DNA from: Synechococcus sp. WH 8101
Lineage (GTDB): Bacteria > Cyanobacteriota > Cyanobacteriia > PCC-6307 > Cyanobiaceae
Assembly (NCBI RefSeq): GCF_004209775.1
Contig: NZ_CP035914.1
Span: 1,054,001-1,118,000, forward strand
Length of the DNA stretch: 64,000 nt
Reading direction: 5' to 3'
Position numbers and translations under genes: made by a program. Shown in pieces: positions 63,820 to 64,000 of this stretch (within the stretch, counting starts at the first letter, position 1; every line of letters starts with the position of its first letter). Below the pieces are notes generated by a model. The model was not told the origin of the DNA and did no database searches. It saw nothing but the letters and a program-made list of their open reading frames with translations.

Positions 63820-64000
63820 TCAGGGGGCGTTCGTCAACGCTTCCTTGACCGCCTGCTCTGCTGCGGGCGGTGCGCTGGGGGGCTGCACCGGCACCATCAC
63901 CGCCACAACGGCCACGAGCGCCAGCGCCGAAGCGCCCAACAGGGGGGCGCCGAAGCGGCGTCCTGCGGGAATCGATTCGCTGAGGTCGCGGCGGGCCAGG
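63820..64000 (-). CDS. C-terminal part of a membrane-associated protein (5' end outside window)
   Basis: The reverse strand reads an open frame of about 60 codons ending at TGA 63820, with a membrane helix (LLGASALALVAVVAVMVPV) and a short Pro/Ala tail ending TNAP. The start is beyond the right edge. Too little is present to assign a family. Confidence 0.55.
   Translation of the reverse strand, partial: LARRDLSESIPAGRRFGAPLLGASALALVAVVAVMVPVQPPSAPPAAEQAVKEALTNAP

Noticed and set aside
1-64000. CRISPR array, IS elements, rRNA operon
   Set aside because: No regularly spaced identical repeats of 25-40 bases, no transposase-like frame, and no rRNA-like sequence were seen.

Overview
The window is a GC-rich, densely packed chromosomal segment of an alpha-cyanobacterium of the marine Synechococcus / Cyanobium type. 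The evidence is a set of photosynthesis and plastid-lineage genes: the aerobic Mg-protoporphyrin cyclase AcsF, the 35-residue photosystem II subunit Psb30, a Ycf20-like protein, a CPP1-like protein, DUF3531, DUF2996 and a DUF92 phytyl-phosphate-kinase-like protein. A class II (B12-dependent) ribonucleotide reductase, a type III glutamine synthetase and a Phn-type ABC transporter fit the same group. I see no rRNA, CRISPR array, insertion sequence or prophage, and no gene-free stretch longer than about 300 bases. Genes often overlap by 1-4 bases.

Layout. 1-6.2 kb: UPF0182 membrane protein (cut by the left edge), an FtsH protease, divergent rpmF, then glycerate kinase, Ycf20-like protein and a HAD phosphatase. 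6.2-10.8 kb: recJ, a ClC channel, psb30 antisense to the ClC 3' end, a Cys-cluster protein and two half-size UPF0016 transporters. 10.8-19.8 kb: a degenerate RNB-family protein, ubiX, small conserved cyanobacterial proteins, acsF, the TldD/TldE protease pair and fmt. 19.8-30.3 kb: DEAD-box helicase, an unassigned protein resembling CTP-dependent riboflavin kinase, DUF6464, TerC, mfd, a run of small secreted or membrane proteins, and a Ctp protease. 30.3-37.8 kb: ispG, a VOC/uracil-DNA-glycosylase fusion, an aminotransferase, a PhnD-C-E-like transporter with a double-length permease, and an SGNH hydrolase. 37.8-48.4 kb: a group 3 sigma factor, phytyl-phosphate-kinase-like protein, rsmE, an ECF-type ATPase, hslO, CPP1-like protein, prfC, a methyltransferase and an MscS channel. 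48.4-51.0 kb: nrdJ and tRNA-Ser(UGA). 51.0-55.5 kb is the most accessory-looking part: small secreted protein, a two-gene ribbon-helix-helix module with an 11-bp repeat array, a DUF938 methyltransferase, and an arsR / GAPDH / arsJ arsenate-efflux cassette. 55.5-64 kb: glnN, a nuclease-like protein, small secreted proteins, ppk2, an EnvZ/OmpR-type two-component pair, an EF-hand protein and small membrane proteins.

The most interesting observation is the intergenic block 51977-52074. It is filled by nine tandem units, eight of 11 bp and one of 10 bp (minus-strand consensus close to NCAGAGYNACT), directly upstream of a ribbon-helix-helix gene that overlaps an uncharacterised partner by 4 bases. 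One-helical-turn repeats are what RHH dimers commonly bind, so this looks like a self-contained regulator-operator or partition-like module that I cannot match to a named system. Other items worth attention are the catalytically degenerate RNB protein, the VOC-UDG fusion, the riboflavin-kinase-like protein, a DEAD-box gene with no usual start codon near its first domain, and a 37-codon ORF coupled to nrdJ.
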